Shown: positions 1 to 8,854 of the stretch, piece after piece
Position numbering within the stretch: position 1 is the first letter of the stretch
Layout of the letters: every line of letters starts with the position of its first letter
Assembly (NCBI RefSeq): GCF_022565915.1
Contig: NZ_JAJOYX010000001.1
Coordinates: forward strand, 310,001-374,000
Source: Nesterenkonia sp. LB17
GTDB lineage: Bacteria > Actinomycetota > Actinomycetes > Actinomycetales > Micrococcaceae
Length of the DNA: 64,000 nt
Direction: 5' to 3'
Made by a program: the position numbers and the translations under genes
Notes under the pieces: generated by a model
The model's input: the letters and a program-made list of their open reading frames with translations, nothing else
What the model was told of the DNA's origin: nothing
The model's database searches: none

Positions 1-1
1 G

Positions 2-754
2 CGGGCCCAGCGGGCCACCAAGACCACCAACACCCGGCGCCCCGACGGCGAGGGCAACCGGGTGGGCTTCGCCGGGCGCAGCTATGACACGGTCCGCCGC
101 GCGCTGGCCGAGTACGACGACTCCTTCACCGACTACTGGGAGTTCCTCGAGCCCCGGCTGCTCCACGCCTGGCGGCTGCTCGCCGATGAGGGCACGCTCT
201 ACCTGCACCTGGACTACCGCGAGGTCCACTACGCGAAGGTCCTCTGCGATGCGATCTTCGGGCGGGAGTCCTTCCTCAACGAGATCATCTGGGCCTATGA
301 CTACGGCGGGCGGACCAAGAAGCGCTGGCCCACCAAGCACGACACCATCTTGGTCTACGTGAAGAACCCCTCGGGCTACATCTTCAACGCCGAGGCCGTG
401 GACCGCGAGCCCTATATGGCCCCCGGGCTGGTCACCGCGGAGAAGGTCGCGCTGGGCAAGCTGCCCACCGACGTCTGGTGGCACACCATCGTCTCGCCCA
501 CCGGGAGGGAGAAGACCGGGTATCCCACGCAGAAGCCGGTCGGTCTCATCCGTCGGATGGTCCAGGCCTCCTCGAACCCGGGGGACTGGGTGCTCGACTT
601 CTTCGCCGGCTCTGGAACCCTGGGTGCGGTGGCCGTGGAGACCGGGCGCCGCTTCATCTGCATCGACTCCTCCCCGCAGGCCCTGGATGTGATGGAGAAT
701 CGTCTGGGTGAGCATGCGCAGGTCCACCGACAGGCATTGATGGAGGCGTCATGA
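2..754 (+). CDS. Site-specific DNA methyltransferase (N4/N6 amino-MTase), 5'-truncated
   Basis: The reading frame is open from base 2, so this is the C-terminal ~250 residues of a longer protein whose start lies outside the window. The visible AdoMet motif I is DFFAGSGTLG near the C-terminus, followed by a TGRRFICID strand. The preceding YPTQKPVGLIRRM segment is typical of the N6-adenine/N4-cytosine methylase family (PF01555, beta-type order, in which the catalytic DPPY precedes motif I). The DPPY motif is not in the visible part and should lie just upstream. The likely role is sequence-specific DNA methylation, either in a restriction-modification system or as an orphan enzyme; no restriction gene is visible downstream. 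It ends by overlapping the next ABC gene (ATGA at 751-754), so it may share a transcript with it. Confidence 0.9.
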   Translation, partial: RAQRATKTTNTRRPDGEGNRVGFAGRSYDTVRRALAEYDDSFTDYWEFLEPRLLHAWRLLADEGTLYLHLDYREVHYAKVLCDAIFGRESFLNEIIWAYDYGGRTKKRWPTKHDTILVYVKNPSGYIFNAEAVDREPYMAPGLVTAEKVALGKLPTDVWWHTIVSPTGREKTGYPTQKPVGLIRRMVQASSNPGDWVLDFFAGSGTLGAVAVETGRRFICIDSSPQALDVMENRLGEHAQVHRQALMEAS

Positions 755-1665
755 TCGAATTTCGGCAGGTCACCAAGACCTACCCGGACGGGACCCCCGC
801 GGTCCAGGACTTCAGCCTCATCGTGCCCTCGCACACCACCACCGTGCTGCTGGGCTCCTCCGGCTGCGGGAAGACCACGTTGCTGCGCATGGTCAACCGG
901 ATGGTGGACCCCAGCTCCGGGGCCGTGCTCATCGACGATGAAGATGTGTCCGACGCCGAGCCGGTCGCCCTGCGTCGCCGCATCGGCTACGTGATGCAGC
1001 ATTCCGGGCTGCTGCCGCACCGCCGGGTCATCGACAACATCGCGACCGTGCCGCGGCTCAACGGCGCCTCCCGGGCCGATTCTCGGGCACGCGGCTACGA
1101 GCTGATGGAGATCGTCGGTCTCGACGCCTCCCTGGGGACCCGCTACCCCGGCCAGCTCTCAGGCGGCCAGCAGCAGCGCGTCGGGGTGGCCCGCGGACTC
1201 GCCGCCGACCCCAACATCCTGCTCATGGACGAGCCCTTCGGCGCCGTGGACCCGCTGGTGCGCGTCGAGCTGCAGCGCGAGCTCTCCCGGGTCCAGGCGG
1301 ACCTGAAGAAGACCATCATCTTCGTCACCCACGACATCGACGAGGCGCTGACGCTCGGCGACCAGATCGTGGTGCTCAAGGCCGGCGGCGAGGTCGCCGC
1401 CGCAGGCACCCCAGCGGAGCTGGTGCAGAACCAGCAGGACGATTTCGTCTCGCGCTTCCTGGGCCTGGACTCGGGCCGGCGATCGCTGACCGCCGCCACG
1501 GCCGACGACGGCGGCTGGCTCATCTCCGACGCCCAGGGCCGACCCCTGGGTGTGGTGGACTCCCAGCCGGATGGTGTTCAGCCCGGGGGCGGCCAGCCCG
1601 GCGGGGCCCAGTTCAACGGCGCCAAGCCCGACAGTGTCCGAGCCGATCCCGTCCAGCACCCATGA
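751..1665 (+). CDS. Glycine betaine/choline/carnitine-type ABC transporter, ATP-binding subunit
   Basis: ATPase subunit of an OpuC/ProV-type importer. Visible motifs are Walker A GSSGCGKTT (about residues 35-43), Q-loop VMQHSG, signature LSGGQQQRVGVARGL, Walker B ILLMDEPFGAVDP and H-loop FVTHDIDEA. These match the osmoprotectant quaternary-amine importers closely. The family often carries C-terminal CBS domains. Here the ATPase core is followed only by a ~60-residue Gly/Pro/Gln-rich tail, so a CBS ionic-strength sensor is absent or severely reduced. The start overlaps the upstream stop and the end overlaps the first permease (ATGA), which indicates translational coupling in a four-gene operon. 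Confidence 0.93.
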   Translation: MIEFRQVTKTYPDGTPAVQDFSLIVPSHTTTVLLGSSGCGKTTLLRMVNRMVDPSSGAVLIDDEDVSDAEPVALRRRIGYVMQHSGLLPHRRVIDNIATVPRLNGASRADSRARGYELMEIVGLDASLGTRYPGQLSGGQQQRVGVARGLAADPNILLMDEPFGAVDPLVRVELQRELSRVQADLKKTIIFVTHDIDEALTLGDQIVVLKAGGEVAAAGTPAELVQNQQDDFVSRFLGLDSGRRSLTAATADDGGWLISDAQGRPLGVVDSQPDGVQPGGGQPGGAQFNGAKPDSVRADPVQHP

Positions 1666-2342
1666 CCTGGGTCCTGGACAACCTCCCCCGCATCGGGGAG
1701 CTCACGCTGGCGCATCTGGCGCTGAGCCTGCCCGCCGTGATCATCGCCTTCGTGCTCTCGATCCCACTGGCCTGGGGTGCGAACCGGGTGCGGGTGCTGC
1801 GCGAGCCGGTGCTCACCGGCACCGGACTGCTCTACGCGGTGCCCTCGCTGCCCTTGTTCATCCTGCTGCCCGCGCTGATCGGCACCTCGGTGCGTGACCC
1901 GCTCAACGTGGTCATCGCCCTGTCCATCTTCGGACTGGCCCTGATGGTGCGCTCCGCCGCGGAGGCGCTGGACGCGGTCACCGACGACGTGCGCACCTCC
2001 GCCACCGCCATCGGGTTCTCCGGAGTCGGACGATTCTTCACCGTGGAGCTCCCGCTCGCCGGCCCCGCCCTGCTCGCCGGGGTGCGTGTGGTCTGCGTGA
2101 GCTCGATCAGCCTGGTCTCGGTCAGCGCCGTGCTCGGGGTCAGCTCGCTGGGCTCGCTGTTCACCGACGGATTCGCCCGCAACATCATCGGTTCGATCGT
2201 GGCCGGGATCCTGATGACCGTGGTGCTCGCGCTGATCTGCGACCTGCTGCTGGTCCTGGCCGGGCGGATGCTGATGCCGTGGCAGCAGCCGAGCCGCCGT
2301 CGTCGTCCGCTGCCGGCCCGGGCCCGGGAGGTCTCCGCATGA
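1662..2342 (+). CDS. Osmoprotectant ABC transporter permease 1
   Basis: A 226-residue inner-membrane permease of the OpuCB/OpuCD (BPD_transp_1) family. It has about five to six hydrophobic segments and the EAA-type cytoplasmic loop around ATAIGFSGVGRFFTVELPLA, which contacts the ATPase. It is shorter and more compact than many permeases but within the OpuCB range. It begins within the stop of the ATPase gene and ends inside the start of the second permease. With two different permeases the importer is probably a heterodimeric channel. Confidence 0.92.
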   Translation: MTWVLDNLPRIGELTLAHLALSLPAVIIAFVLSIPLAWGANRVRVLREPVLTGTGLLYAVPSLPLFILLPALIGTSVRDPLNVVIALSIFGLALMVRSAAEALDAVTDDVRTSATAIGFSGVGRFFTVELPLAGPALLAGVRVVCVSSISLVSVSAVLGVSSLGSLFTDGFARNIIGSIVAGILMTVVLALICDLLLVLAGRMLMPWQQPSRRRRPLPARAREVSA

Positions 2343-3118
2343 CCAACATCCTCGAAGCCCTGGACTGGCTGCTCACCGCCGAGGCCTGGGCCGGGCCCGG
2401 CGGGCTCTGGGCGCGTTCCCTCGAGCACCTCGGCTACACCCTGCTTGCGCTGGGAATCTCCGCGGTGATCGCGCTGCCGCTGGGCCTGGCGATCGGACAC
2501 ACCCGCAAGGGTCGCGGACTCGCGATCGTGGCCACGGGGGCCGCCCGCGCGCTGCCCACGCTGGGCCTGCTCACCCTGGTGGCGCTGTTCACCGGGATCG
2601 GGCTGACCGCCCCCATGGTGGCGCTGGTGATCCTCGCCGCGCCCTCGGTGCTGGCCGGCGCCTACGCCGGGGTGGAATCGGTGAACCAGGCCACGGTGGA
2701 CGCCGCGCGCGCCCAGGGGATGAGCGGCTGGCAGATCCTCACCCGGGTGGAGATCCCGCTGGGCCTGCCGCTGATCCTGAGCGGGCTGCGGCTCGCCGCG
2801 CTGCAGATCATCGCCACCGCGACGCTCGCGGCCTATGTCGGGGCCGGCGGGCTCGGGCGTCAGCTGTTCCTGGGGCTGCAGACCTACGACTACTCCGTGA
2901 TGCTCGGCGCCTCCCTGGTGGTGATCCTGCTCGCCATCCTGGTGGACGCGGCCTTCGGTGTCACCCAGCGGCTGCTCCGCCAGGTCCCGGGGCTCGCCGG
3001 ACCGCAGCGCGTCTCCGGCCCCCGCCGAGACCCCCGGAATCGGCGCGCAAACGGGCGCCCGGAGGCCTCGAGTCCTGAAGCACCGCACCAGAATCGCGCG
3101 AATGTGACTGCGCACTGA
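2339..3118 (+). CDS. Osmoprotectant ABC transporter permease 2
   Basis: A 259-residue permease. The chosen ATG at 2339 overlaps the previous stop (ATGA) and gives MTNILEALDWLL. An open frame reaches further upstream but lies inside the preceding gene. The EAA-like loop DAARAQGMSGWQILTRVEIP is clear, and the TM pattern matches OpuCB/ProW-type subunits. The C-terminal ~40 residues (QRVSGPRRDPRNRRANG onward) are polar, Arg/Pro-rich and probably a cytoplasmic tail. It pairs with permease 1. Confidence 0.92.
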   Translation: MTNILEALDWLLTAEAWAGPGGLWARSLEHLGYTLLALGISAVIALPLGLAIGHTRKGRGLAIVATGAARALPTLGLLTLVALFTGIGLTAPMVALVILAAPSVLAGAYAGVESVNQATVDAARAQGMSGWQILTRVEIPLGLPLILSGLRLAALQIIATATLAAYVGAGGLGRQLFLGLQTYDYSVMLGASLVVILLAILVDAAFGVTQRLLRQVPGLAGPQRVSGPRRDPRNRRANGRPEASSPEAPHQNRANVTAH

Positions 3119-3212
3119 GCACCCTCTGCCGGTGAGCTGGTGTTTCTGCGAAGATTTCTCCTAGGACAAGTTGCCGCTGAAGTGGGAGCTGCCGAGAGAA
3201 AGAGGACGACAG

Positions 3213-4118
3213 ATGAGGACCACCGGATTTTGGGTCACAGGAACGATCGCCGCTCTGGCGCTGACCGGCTGCGGCGGCGGAGACCCGCTCGCCGAGGATG
3301 GTGAGGGCGAGGCCGAACAGGGCGAGGCCCTGGTGATCGGATCCCAGCAGTACTACTCCAACACCATCATCGCCGAGCTCTACGCGCAGGCGCTGGAAGC
3401 CGAGGGGATCGAGGTCGAGCGCGAGTTCGAGATCGGTCAGCGGGAGGTCTATGTCTCGGAGATCGAATCCGGCGCCATCGACGTCTTTCCCGAGTATGCG
3501 GGCAACTTCCTGCAGTACTACGACGAGGCCGCCGAAGCGGCGACCCTCGAGGAGATCACCGCCGCGCTCGGGGAGGCGCTGCCCGAGGGTCTGCGCGTGC
3601 TCGAGCCGGCCGAGGCCACCGACCAGGACAGCTTCGTGGTCACCTCCGAGTTCGCGCAGGAGAATGACCTCACCGAGGTGTCCGACCTGGCCGGGATCGA
3701 GGATCTGCGCATCGCGGCGAACTCCGAGTTCGAGACCAGGCCCTATGGGCCCGAGGGGCTCCAGGACGTCTACGGCGTGGAGATCAGCGTGGTCACGGTC
3801 CAGGACTCCGGCGGGCCGCTGACCGTGGACGCGCTGCTGAGCGGGGACGTGGAGGTCGCCGACATCTACAGCGCCGATCCGATCATCGAGTCGGAGAACC
3901 TCGTGGTGCTCGAGGATCCCGAGGAGCTGGTGCTGCCGCAGAACGTGATCCCGGTGGTCTCCGAACGGGTCGACGAGGCCGCCGCCGCGGTGCTCGACGA
4001 GGTCAACGCCGCGCTGACCAGCGAGGAGCTGATCTCACTGAACAGCCAGAGCGTCGATGACCAGGCCGATCCCGCCGATGTCGCCGCCGACTGGCTCAGC
4101 GAACAGGGCCTCGACTGA
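3213..4118 (+). CDS. Glycine betaine/quaternary amine substrate-binding lipoprotein
   Basis: Extracytoplasmic solute-binding protein of the OpuAC/OpuCC family (PF04069). The start ATG at 3213 is chosen over an upstream in-frame TTG because it gives a good lipoprotein signal (MRTTGFWVTGTIAALALTGC, lipobox LTGC) and is preceded by AGAGG at 3201. The VIGSQQYYSNTIIAELYAQ and EIGQREVYVSEIESGAIDV segments are characteristic of betaine/choline/carnitine binders. It follows permease 2 after ~95 bp rather than overlapping it, so it could also have its own promoter. The mature protein is very acidic. The exact substrate cannot be read from the sequence. Confidence 0.92.
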   Translation: MRTTGFWVTGTIAALALTGCGGGDPLAEDGEGEAEQGEALVIGSQQYYSNTIIAELYAQALEAEGIEVEREFEIGQREVYVSEIESGAIDVFPEYAGNFLQYYDEAAEAATLEEITAALGEALPEGLRVLEPAEATDQDSFVVTSEFAQENDLTEVSDLAGIEDLRIAANSEFETRPYGPEGLQDVYGVEISVVTVQDSGGPLTVDALLSGDVEVADIYSADPIIESENLVVLEDPEELVLPQNVIPVVSERVDEAAAAVLDEVNAALTSEELISLNSQSVDDQADPADVAADWLSEQGLD

Positions 4119-4145
4119 TCTGAACCATCGGGAAGCCCCTCCCTG

Positions 4146-4226
4146 GGGTGAAGAGATCGTAGACCTGTGGCGACCCGTGGGGCTGAAGCCCTGCGACAGA
4201 CCATCAGGTCTACGATCTCTTCTCCC
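4146..4226. terminator. Long imperfect inverted repeat between convergent genes
   Basis: GAAGAGATCGTAGACCTG at 4150-4167 is perfectly complementary to 4205-4222. Beyond one T:T mismatch the stem continues for three more G:C pairs (4146-4148 with 4224-4226). The 37-nt loop contains a smaller GGGC-TGAA-GCCC hairpin at 4180-4191. It sits between the convergent ABC operon and hemA. A bidirectional terminator is the simplest reading, but the stem is longer than usual and there is no T-tract. Confidence 0.6.
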
Positions 4227-4390
4227 GACCACCACGCGCATGCGACCTGCTGCATGGAGTGAGAACACTTCCACGTCAAGACCGTCTGCAGACTGGAGCG
4301 CCGCGACCGGGTCGACCTCCGCGGCGTGGACGAGCTGCTCTGCCCGCAGTTCCTCAGCGAGGTCAAGCTTCGCCTCGGGGGAGAGGCGGC

Positions 4391-5854
4391 TCAGCTGGCG
4401 CGGCGGATGTGGATGTGGCGCACGGCGTCGATGCGTTCGATCTCGAACTCGCCGGGGCGATGGTGCTGACAGAACCCGCCGACGGGGACCTTCGTGAGGT
4501 AGCTGGCCATCTGGGCGAGCTCCGCGGCGGAGAAGTCCTCGGCCCGGCGGCGCTTCGCCGGGGTGGCGCGCGTGGTCTCCTGGCGGACCGTGACCTCGAT
4601 GCCGTGCAGGTCCTGGAGCGCGCGCACATAGTCTTCGGTGCGCCCCTCGGCGGCCATCTCGCGGGCTCGCACGGTGGGTGCGTGCAGCATCTTGCGCACG
4701 ATCCGGCGCACCGCGAACTCCACCTCTTCGGTGGCTCCGGTGCAGCCGTGCTGCTTGCGGACTCTGTCCATCTCTTCGTCCAGCAGCGACTGGGTGTGCC
4801 GGCGCAGCGCCACGATGGCGTCGTCGGCGGTGCGTTCGCGACGCTCGGTGAGGTACTGGTTCACCGCCGAGCGCACGACGTCGCGCGCCTCCTGAACCGA
4901 GTCCTCGGTCTCCCCGGGGGCGGCCATCTTCACCGATTCCAGGGTGATCAGGTCCACTCCGTCGAGCTCGGCGACATCGGGATCGAAGTCATGGGACAGT
5001 GCGAGATCGATGACGGTCAGCGGCTTCTCCCGCCGGGTGTCTCCGGAGAGTCCGGCCAGGTTCTCGACCTCTTTGGCGGTGATCCGCCGGTTGCCGCCGG
5101 AGCAGCCGATGATCACATCGGCGTTGCGGAAGGCCCCGGGCAGTTCCTGCATCTGCAGCGCCCGGGCGCCGCCGACACGCTCGGCCACGAAGTCCTCGGC
5201 GCGGCCGGAGCCGGAGAAGACCCCGATGTCGGTGACCCCGCGCTCGACCAGCTGGGCCAGCGATGTCCCGGAGTAGGCGCCGGTGCCGATCAGCACGATC
5301 TTGGCGCCGGGGTAGAACGTGGAGCCGTCGCCGCGCATGTCCCCGGCGATGTCCAGGGCCACCGAGACGATGGAACGTCCGCGGGAGCCCAGCGCGGTGC
5401 GGGTGCCGACATCCTTGGCGGTCCGCGACGCGGTCTCGAAGAGCTTGGTGAGGCTTCCGGAGATGGTCCCGGCGTGCTGGGCGTCGGCCAGGGATTTGCG
5501 CACCTGGCCGGCGATCTCGCGCTCCCCGATCACGGCGGAGTCCAGACCGGCGCCGACCTCGAAGAGGTGAGAGACGGCGTCGTCCTCCACCAGGGTGCGG
5601 AACGAGCGGCCGACCAGCTCGCGGTCCAGGCCGGAGGTCTCTGCGACAGCGTCGAGCAGCTGTTCGCGGGTCGTCTGCACGTCATCATGGGAGCCGCCGG
5701 TGGACTCGGCGTAGATCTCCATGCGGTTGCACGTCGCCAGCGTCACGGCAGGCATGTGTACGGAACCGGCCAGTTCGGCCGCTCCTGAGCTGAGAGTGCC
5801 CACCGTCTCGAGGTCCAGCTCCGAGTGGGTGGCAACGAGTGAAATAAGTACCAC
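4391..5854 (-). CDS. hemA: Glutamyl-tRNA reductase
   Basis: First committed enzyme of C5 tetrapyrrole synthesis; it reduces glutamyl-tRNA to glutamate-1-semialdehyde with NADPH. The N-terminus has the catalytic-cysteine signature TCNRMEIYAE (Cys42). The Rossmann segment IVLIGTGAYSGTSLAQL and the C-terminal dimerisation helices are present. Length is 487 aa, slightly above the usual ~420-450, with an extra basic C-terminal stretch ending RHIHIRRAS. The start is GTG at 5854. It is divergent from hemE, and a TAGAAT -10-like element lies on its strand at 5870-5865. It works with hemL, at the far end of this cluster, to make 5-aminolevulinate. Confidence 0.96.
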   Translation of the reverse strand: MVLISLVATHSELDLETVGTLSSGAAELAGSVHMPAVTLATCNRMEIYAESTGGSHDDVQTTREQLLDAVAETSGLDRELVGRSFRTLVEDDAVSHLFEVGAGLDSAVIGEREIAGQVRKSLADAQHAGTISGSLTKLFETASRTAKDVGTRTALGSRGRSIVSVALDIAGDMRGDGSTFYPGAKIVLIGTGAYSGTSLAQLVERGVTDIGVFSGSGRAEDFVAERVGGARALQMQELPGAFRNADVIIGCSGGNRRITAKEVENLAGLSGDTRREKPLTVIDLALSHDFDPDVAELDGVDLITLESVKMAAPGETEDSVQEARDVVRSAVNQYLTERRERTADDAIVALRRHTQSLLDEEMDRVRKQHGCTGATEEVEFAVRRIVRKMLHAPTVRAREMAAEGRTEDYVRALQDLHGIEVTVRQETTRATPAKRRRAEDFSAAELAQMASYLTKVPVGGFCQHHRPGEFEIERIDAVRHIHIRRAS

Positions 5855-5913
5855 GACGTCATCGATTCTACAGCGGGTCGAAGTGTGGCGCGGAAAAGTG
5901 GAGAATGTGGCAT

Positions 5914-7134
5914 ATGACTTCTGGATCTTTCGCCGGCATGGCCGCGTCCTCCCCGGCCACCGGCTCCGTCACCGCGATCCCGCGGGCGGCCGTTCGTTCT
6001 CAGGGTTCCACCGCGCAGCTGCCGCAGGACCACCCGCTGCTCACCGGGCTCACCGCCGACTCCGCTCTGCTGAATCAGTATCGCGGCGGGCGTAACAGTG
6101 CGGGGGAGATCACACGTCCGCACCGCCGCCCGGTGTGGTTCATGCGGCAGGCCGGCCGTTCGCTGCCCGAATACCGGGCGCTGCGCGAGGGCACCACGAT
6201 GCTGGACAGCTGCCTGGACCCCGCGCTGGCCTCGGAGATCACGCTGCAGCCGGTGCGTCGGCACGACGTCGACGCCGCGATCTTCTTCTCCGACATCGTC
6301 ATCCCGCTGCGCCTGGCCGGGATCGACGTCGAGATCCAGCCCGGTGTGGGCCCGGTGCTGGGCTCCCCGGTGCGCACCCGCGCCGACGTCGAGGCGCTGC
6401 CCACGCTCGACGACGCCGCCTTCGCGCCGATCACCGAGGCCGTGAGGCGCACCGTGGCCGAGCTCGGCTCCACCCCGCTGATCGGCTTCGCCGGTGCCCC
6501 GTTCACCCTGGCCGCCTACATGGTGGAGGGCAAGCCCTCCCGGGACCACCTGGGACCGCGCACCATGATGCACGCTGACCCCGACACCTGGAACGCCCTC
6601 GCCGCCTGGGCCGCAGAGGTCTCCGGCCGGTTCATGCGCGCCCAGCTGATGGCCGGCGCCTCCGCCGCGCAGCTCTTCGACTCCTGGGCCGGATCACTGG
6701 GCCGCGAGGATTATGCCCGCCACGTGCTGAGCCACTCCGCCGAAGCCTTCACCCATGTCCAGGACCTCGGCGGCACCACGCCTGCGGGTCACCGGGTCAC
6801 CGCCCCGCTGATCCACTTCGGCACCGGCACCGGGGAGATCCTGGACCTGCTGCGCGTGGCCGGCGCCGACGTCGTCGGAGTCGACTACCGGCTGAACCTC
6901 GCCGAGGCCACCCGTCGGGTGGGTGCGGAGACGCCGCTGCAGGGCAACATCGACCCGGCGCTGCTGCCCGCCGACTGGCCCGTGCTGGAGAAGCACGTGC
7001 GCGCGATCATCGCGGCCGGCTCCGGCGCCGCCGGGCACGTGCTCAACCTGGGTCACGGGGTGCCCCCGGAGACCGACCCGGAGGTGCTCACCCGCGTGGT
7101 CAGCCTGATCCACGAGATCGGCTACGAGGACTGA
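5914..7134 (+). CDS. hemE: Uroporphyrinogen decarboxylase
   Basis: Decarboxylates the four acetate side chains of uroporphyrinogen III to give coproporphyrinogen III. The signature RPVWFMRQAGRSLPEYRALR is present, as are GFAGAPFTLAAYMVEG and the C-terminal GNIDPALLPADW and LNLGHGVPPETDP motifs. The ATG at 5914 is preferred to the ATG at 5905 because GGAG (5900-5903) lies 10 nt before it and only one base before 5905. About 60 residues of Ala/Ser-rich sequence precede the first conserved block, so the protein (~406 aa) is longer than the usual ~350. First gene of the hem operon; hemG follows after 11 bp. Confidence 0.96.
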   Translation: MTSGSFAGMAASSPATGSVTAIPRAAVRSQGSTAQLPQDHPLLTGLTADSALLNQYRGGRNSAGEITRPHRRPVWFMRQAGRSLPEYRALREGTTMLDSCLDPALASEITLQPVRRHDVDAAIFFSDIVIPLRLAGIDVEIQPGVGPVLGSPVRTRADVEALPTLDDAAFAPITEAVRRTVAELGSTPLIGFAGAPFTLAAYMVEGKPSRDHLGPRTMMHADPDTWNALAAWAAEVSGRFMRAQLMAGASAAQLFDSWAGSLGREDYARHVLSHSAEAFTHVQDLGGTTPAGHRVTAPLIHFGTGTGEILDLLRVAGADVVGVDYRLNLAEATRRVGAETPLQGNIDPALLPADWPVLEKHVRAIIAAGSGAAGHVLNLGHGVPPETDPEVLTRVVSLIHEIGYED

Positions 7135-7145
7135 GCTCCGCCTGA

Positions 7146-8735
7146 ATGAACGCCCAGATCAACGCTTCGTTGAGTGAACCCGTCAACGCACAGGTCAGCG
7201 CCCCGGTGAGCGAACGGTCGAGCGCCTCGGCCTCGCCGCCGCATGTCGCCGTGGTCGGCGGGGGCATCGCCGGGCTGATCGCCGCCTGGGATCTGGCCCG
7301 CGCCGGCGCCACGGTGGAGATCTTCGAGGCCGATGACCGGCTGGGCGGGGCGATCGGCGCCCACGTCATGGGGGGCGTCGCCTACGACGCCGGAGCTGAG
7401 GCCTTCGCGACCCGCTCACCCGTGGTGCCCCGGCTGCTCAAGGAGCTCGGCCTGGACGAGCAGGTGGTCGCCCCGCAGCATTCCGCGGCATGGCTGCAGC
7501 TGCCTGATCTTGCCGCTCCGCTGCCGGCCACCGGAATCCTCGGAATCCCGGCCGATCCGCTGTCCCCGGACGTGGTGGCCATCCTCGGAGAGGCCGAAGC
7601 TCGCCGCGCCGCCGAGGATCTCACTGCTTCCATGGAGAACTGGGCCGAGGCCCATGAGGCTCGGGCCGGGCAGATCACCCTCGGCGAGGTGGTCCGGGAC
7701 CGGATGGGCCAGGCCGCGCTGGATCGGCTGGTCACCCCGATCGTGTCGGGGGTGCATTCGGCTGACCCCGACGACCTGGACATGAACAACGCCGCCCCCG
7801 GACTCTTCGAGGCGATGCTGCGCGAGGGCTCGCTGGCCCGAGCGGTGGCGCTGGTGAAGTCCAAGGCCCCTCCCGGCTCGGCGGTGAACTCGCTGCACGG
7901 GGGACTCAACCGCCTCGTCGGCGCGCTCGAGGCGCAGCTGCTCCAGCTCGGCGCGGAGATCCGGCTCAACACGGAGGTCACCGACCTGGCCGCCCTGGCC
8001 GCCGGGACTGCAGCGAGTGGAGGGACACGACCGGACCACGTGATCCTCGCCCTGGACGCCCCTGCCGCTGTGCAGCTGATCTCTTCAGTGGTCGACCTGA
8101 GCGGACTGGACCTGACCGGACTGACCCCGGCAGGAGGTCCAGATGACGGCACTCAGGCCGCCGGCGCGCCGGACCCGGGCCGCGGCGTCGCCCTGGTCTC
8201 GATGATCCTCGACGCCCCCGAGCTCGACGACCACCCGCGCGGCACCGGGGTGCTGGTGGCGCCGCAGGTGAGGGACATCGCCGCCAAGGCGATGACGCAC
8301 ATCAGCTCCAAATGGGAATGGGCGGACACCGCCGTCACCCACGCCCACGGACCCGGTCACCACGTGGTGCGCCTCTCCTATGGACGGGTGGGGCAGACCC
8401 ACCAGGACGCGCTCGGCGCTGAGTCCAGCGACGAGGCGCTGCTGCAGGCCGCCGCCGTCGACGTCGGTGCGCTCTTCGGGCTGCCGATCGAACCCGAGCA
8501 GATACTCGAGGCCAGCGTGATCCGCTGGCGCAAGGCGCTTCCGCAGAGCTCCGCCGGGCACGCCGAACGGATCGCCGCGCTGCGCGAGCGGCTGGCTGAT
8601 GCCTCCGGCGGGGCGGCAGCGGGGGGGCAGCCGGGGCTCCATATGATCGGCGCCTGGTTCGCCGGCACCGGACTGGCCCGGGTGGTGCCCGACGCCCGCG
8701 CGGCGGCCGCAGCGATCCTCAGCGTCCGCTCCTGA
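7146..8735 (+). CDS. hemG: Coproporphyrinogen III / protoporphyrinogen oxidase (HemY/CgoX type)
   Basis: FAD-dependent oxygen-using oxidase. The dinucleotide-binding motif is HVAVVGGGIAGLIAAWDLA, followed by EAFATRSPVV and a C-terminal HMIGAWFAGTGLARVVPDA FAD segment. Because hemQ is the next gene, the enzyme most likely oxidises coproporphyrinogen III to coproporphyrin III (CgoX) in the coproporphyrin-dependent route of Gram-positive bacteria. The first ~30 residues are an Ala/Ser/Val-rich extension. A low-complexity insert (AGGPDDGTQAAGAPDPGRG) lies mid-protein. Length is 529 aa, longer than the typical ~470. It starts 11 bp after hemE, with the hemE 3' end supplying a GAGGA-type ribosome site. 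Confidence 0.94.
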   Translation: MNAQINASLSEPVNAQVSAPVSERSSASASPPHVAVVGGGIAGLIAAWDLARAGATVEIFEADDRLGGAIGAHVMGGVAYDAGAEAFATRSPVVPRLLKELGLDEQVVAPQHSAAWLQLPDLAAPLPATGILGIPADPLSPDVVAILGEAEARRAAEDLTASMENWAEAHEARAGQITLGEVVRDRMGQAALDRLVTPIVSGVHSADPDDLDMNNAAPGLFEAMLREGSLARAVALVKSKAPPGSAVNSLHGGLNRLVGALEAQLLQLGAEIRLNTEVTDLAALAAGTAASGGTRPDHVILALDAPAAVQLISSVVDLSGLDLTGLTPAGGPDDGTQAAGAPDPGRGVALVSMILDAPELDDHPRGTGVLVAPQVRDIAAKAMTHISSKWEWADTAVTHAHGPGHHVVRLSYGRVGQTHQDALGAESSDEALLQAAAVDVGALFGLPIEPEQILEASVIRWRKALPQSSAGHAERIAALRERLADASGGAAAGGQPGLHMIGAWFAGTGLARVVPDARAAAAAILSVRS

Positions 8736-8854
8736 GCCGTCCGTCACTTTTTTCGACGTCATGTAGAAAACCGTGGAAGTCCGGGCGATAAGCTGGATGC
8801 GGGACATCGTCACCTGAGGTCCCGCACGGACGATCAATGCTGATGGAGGCATCT

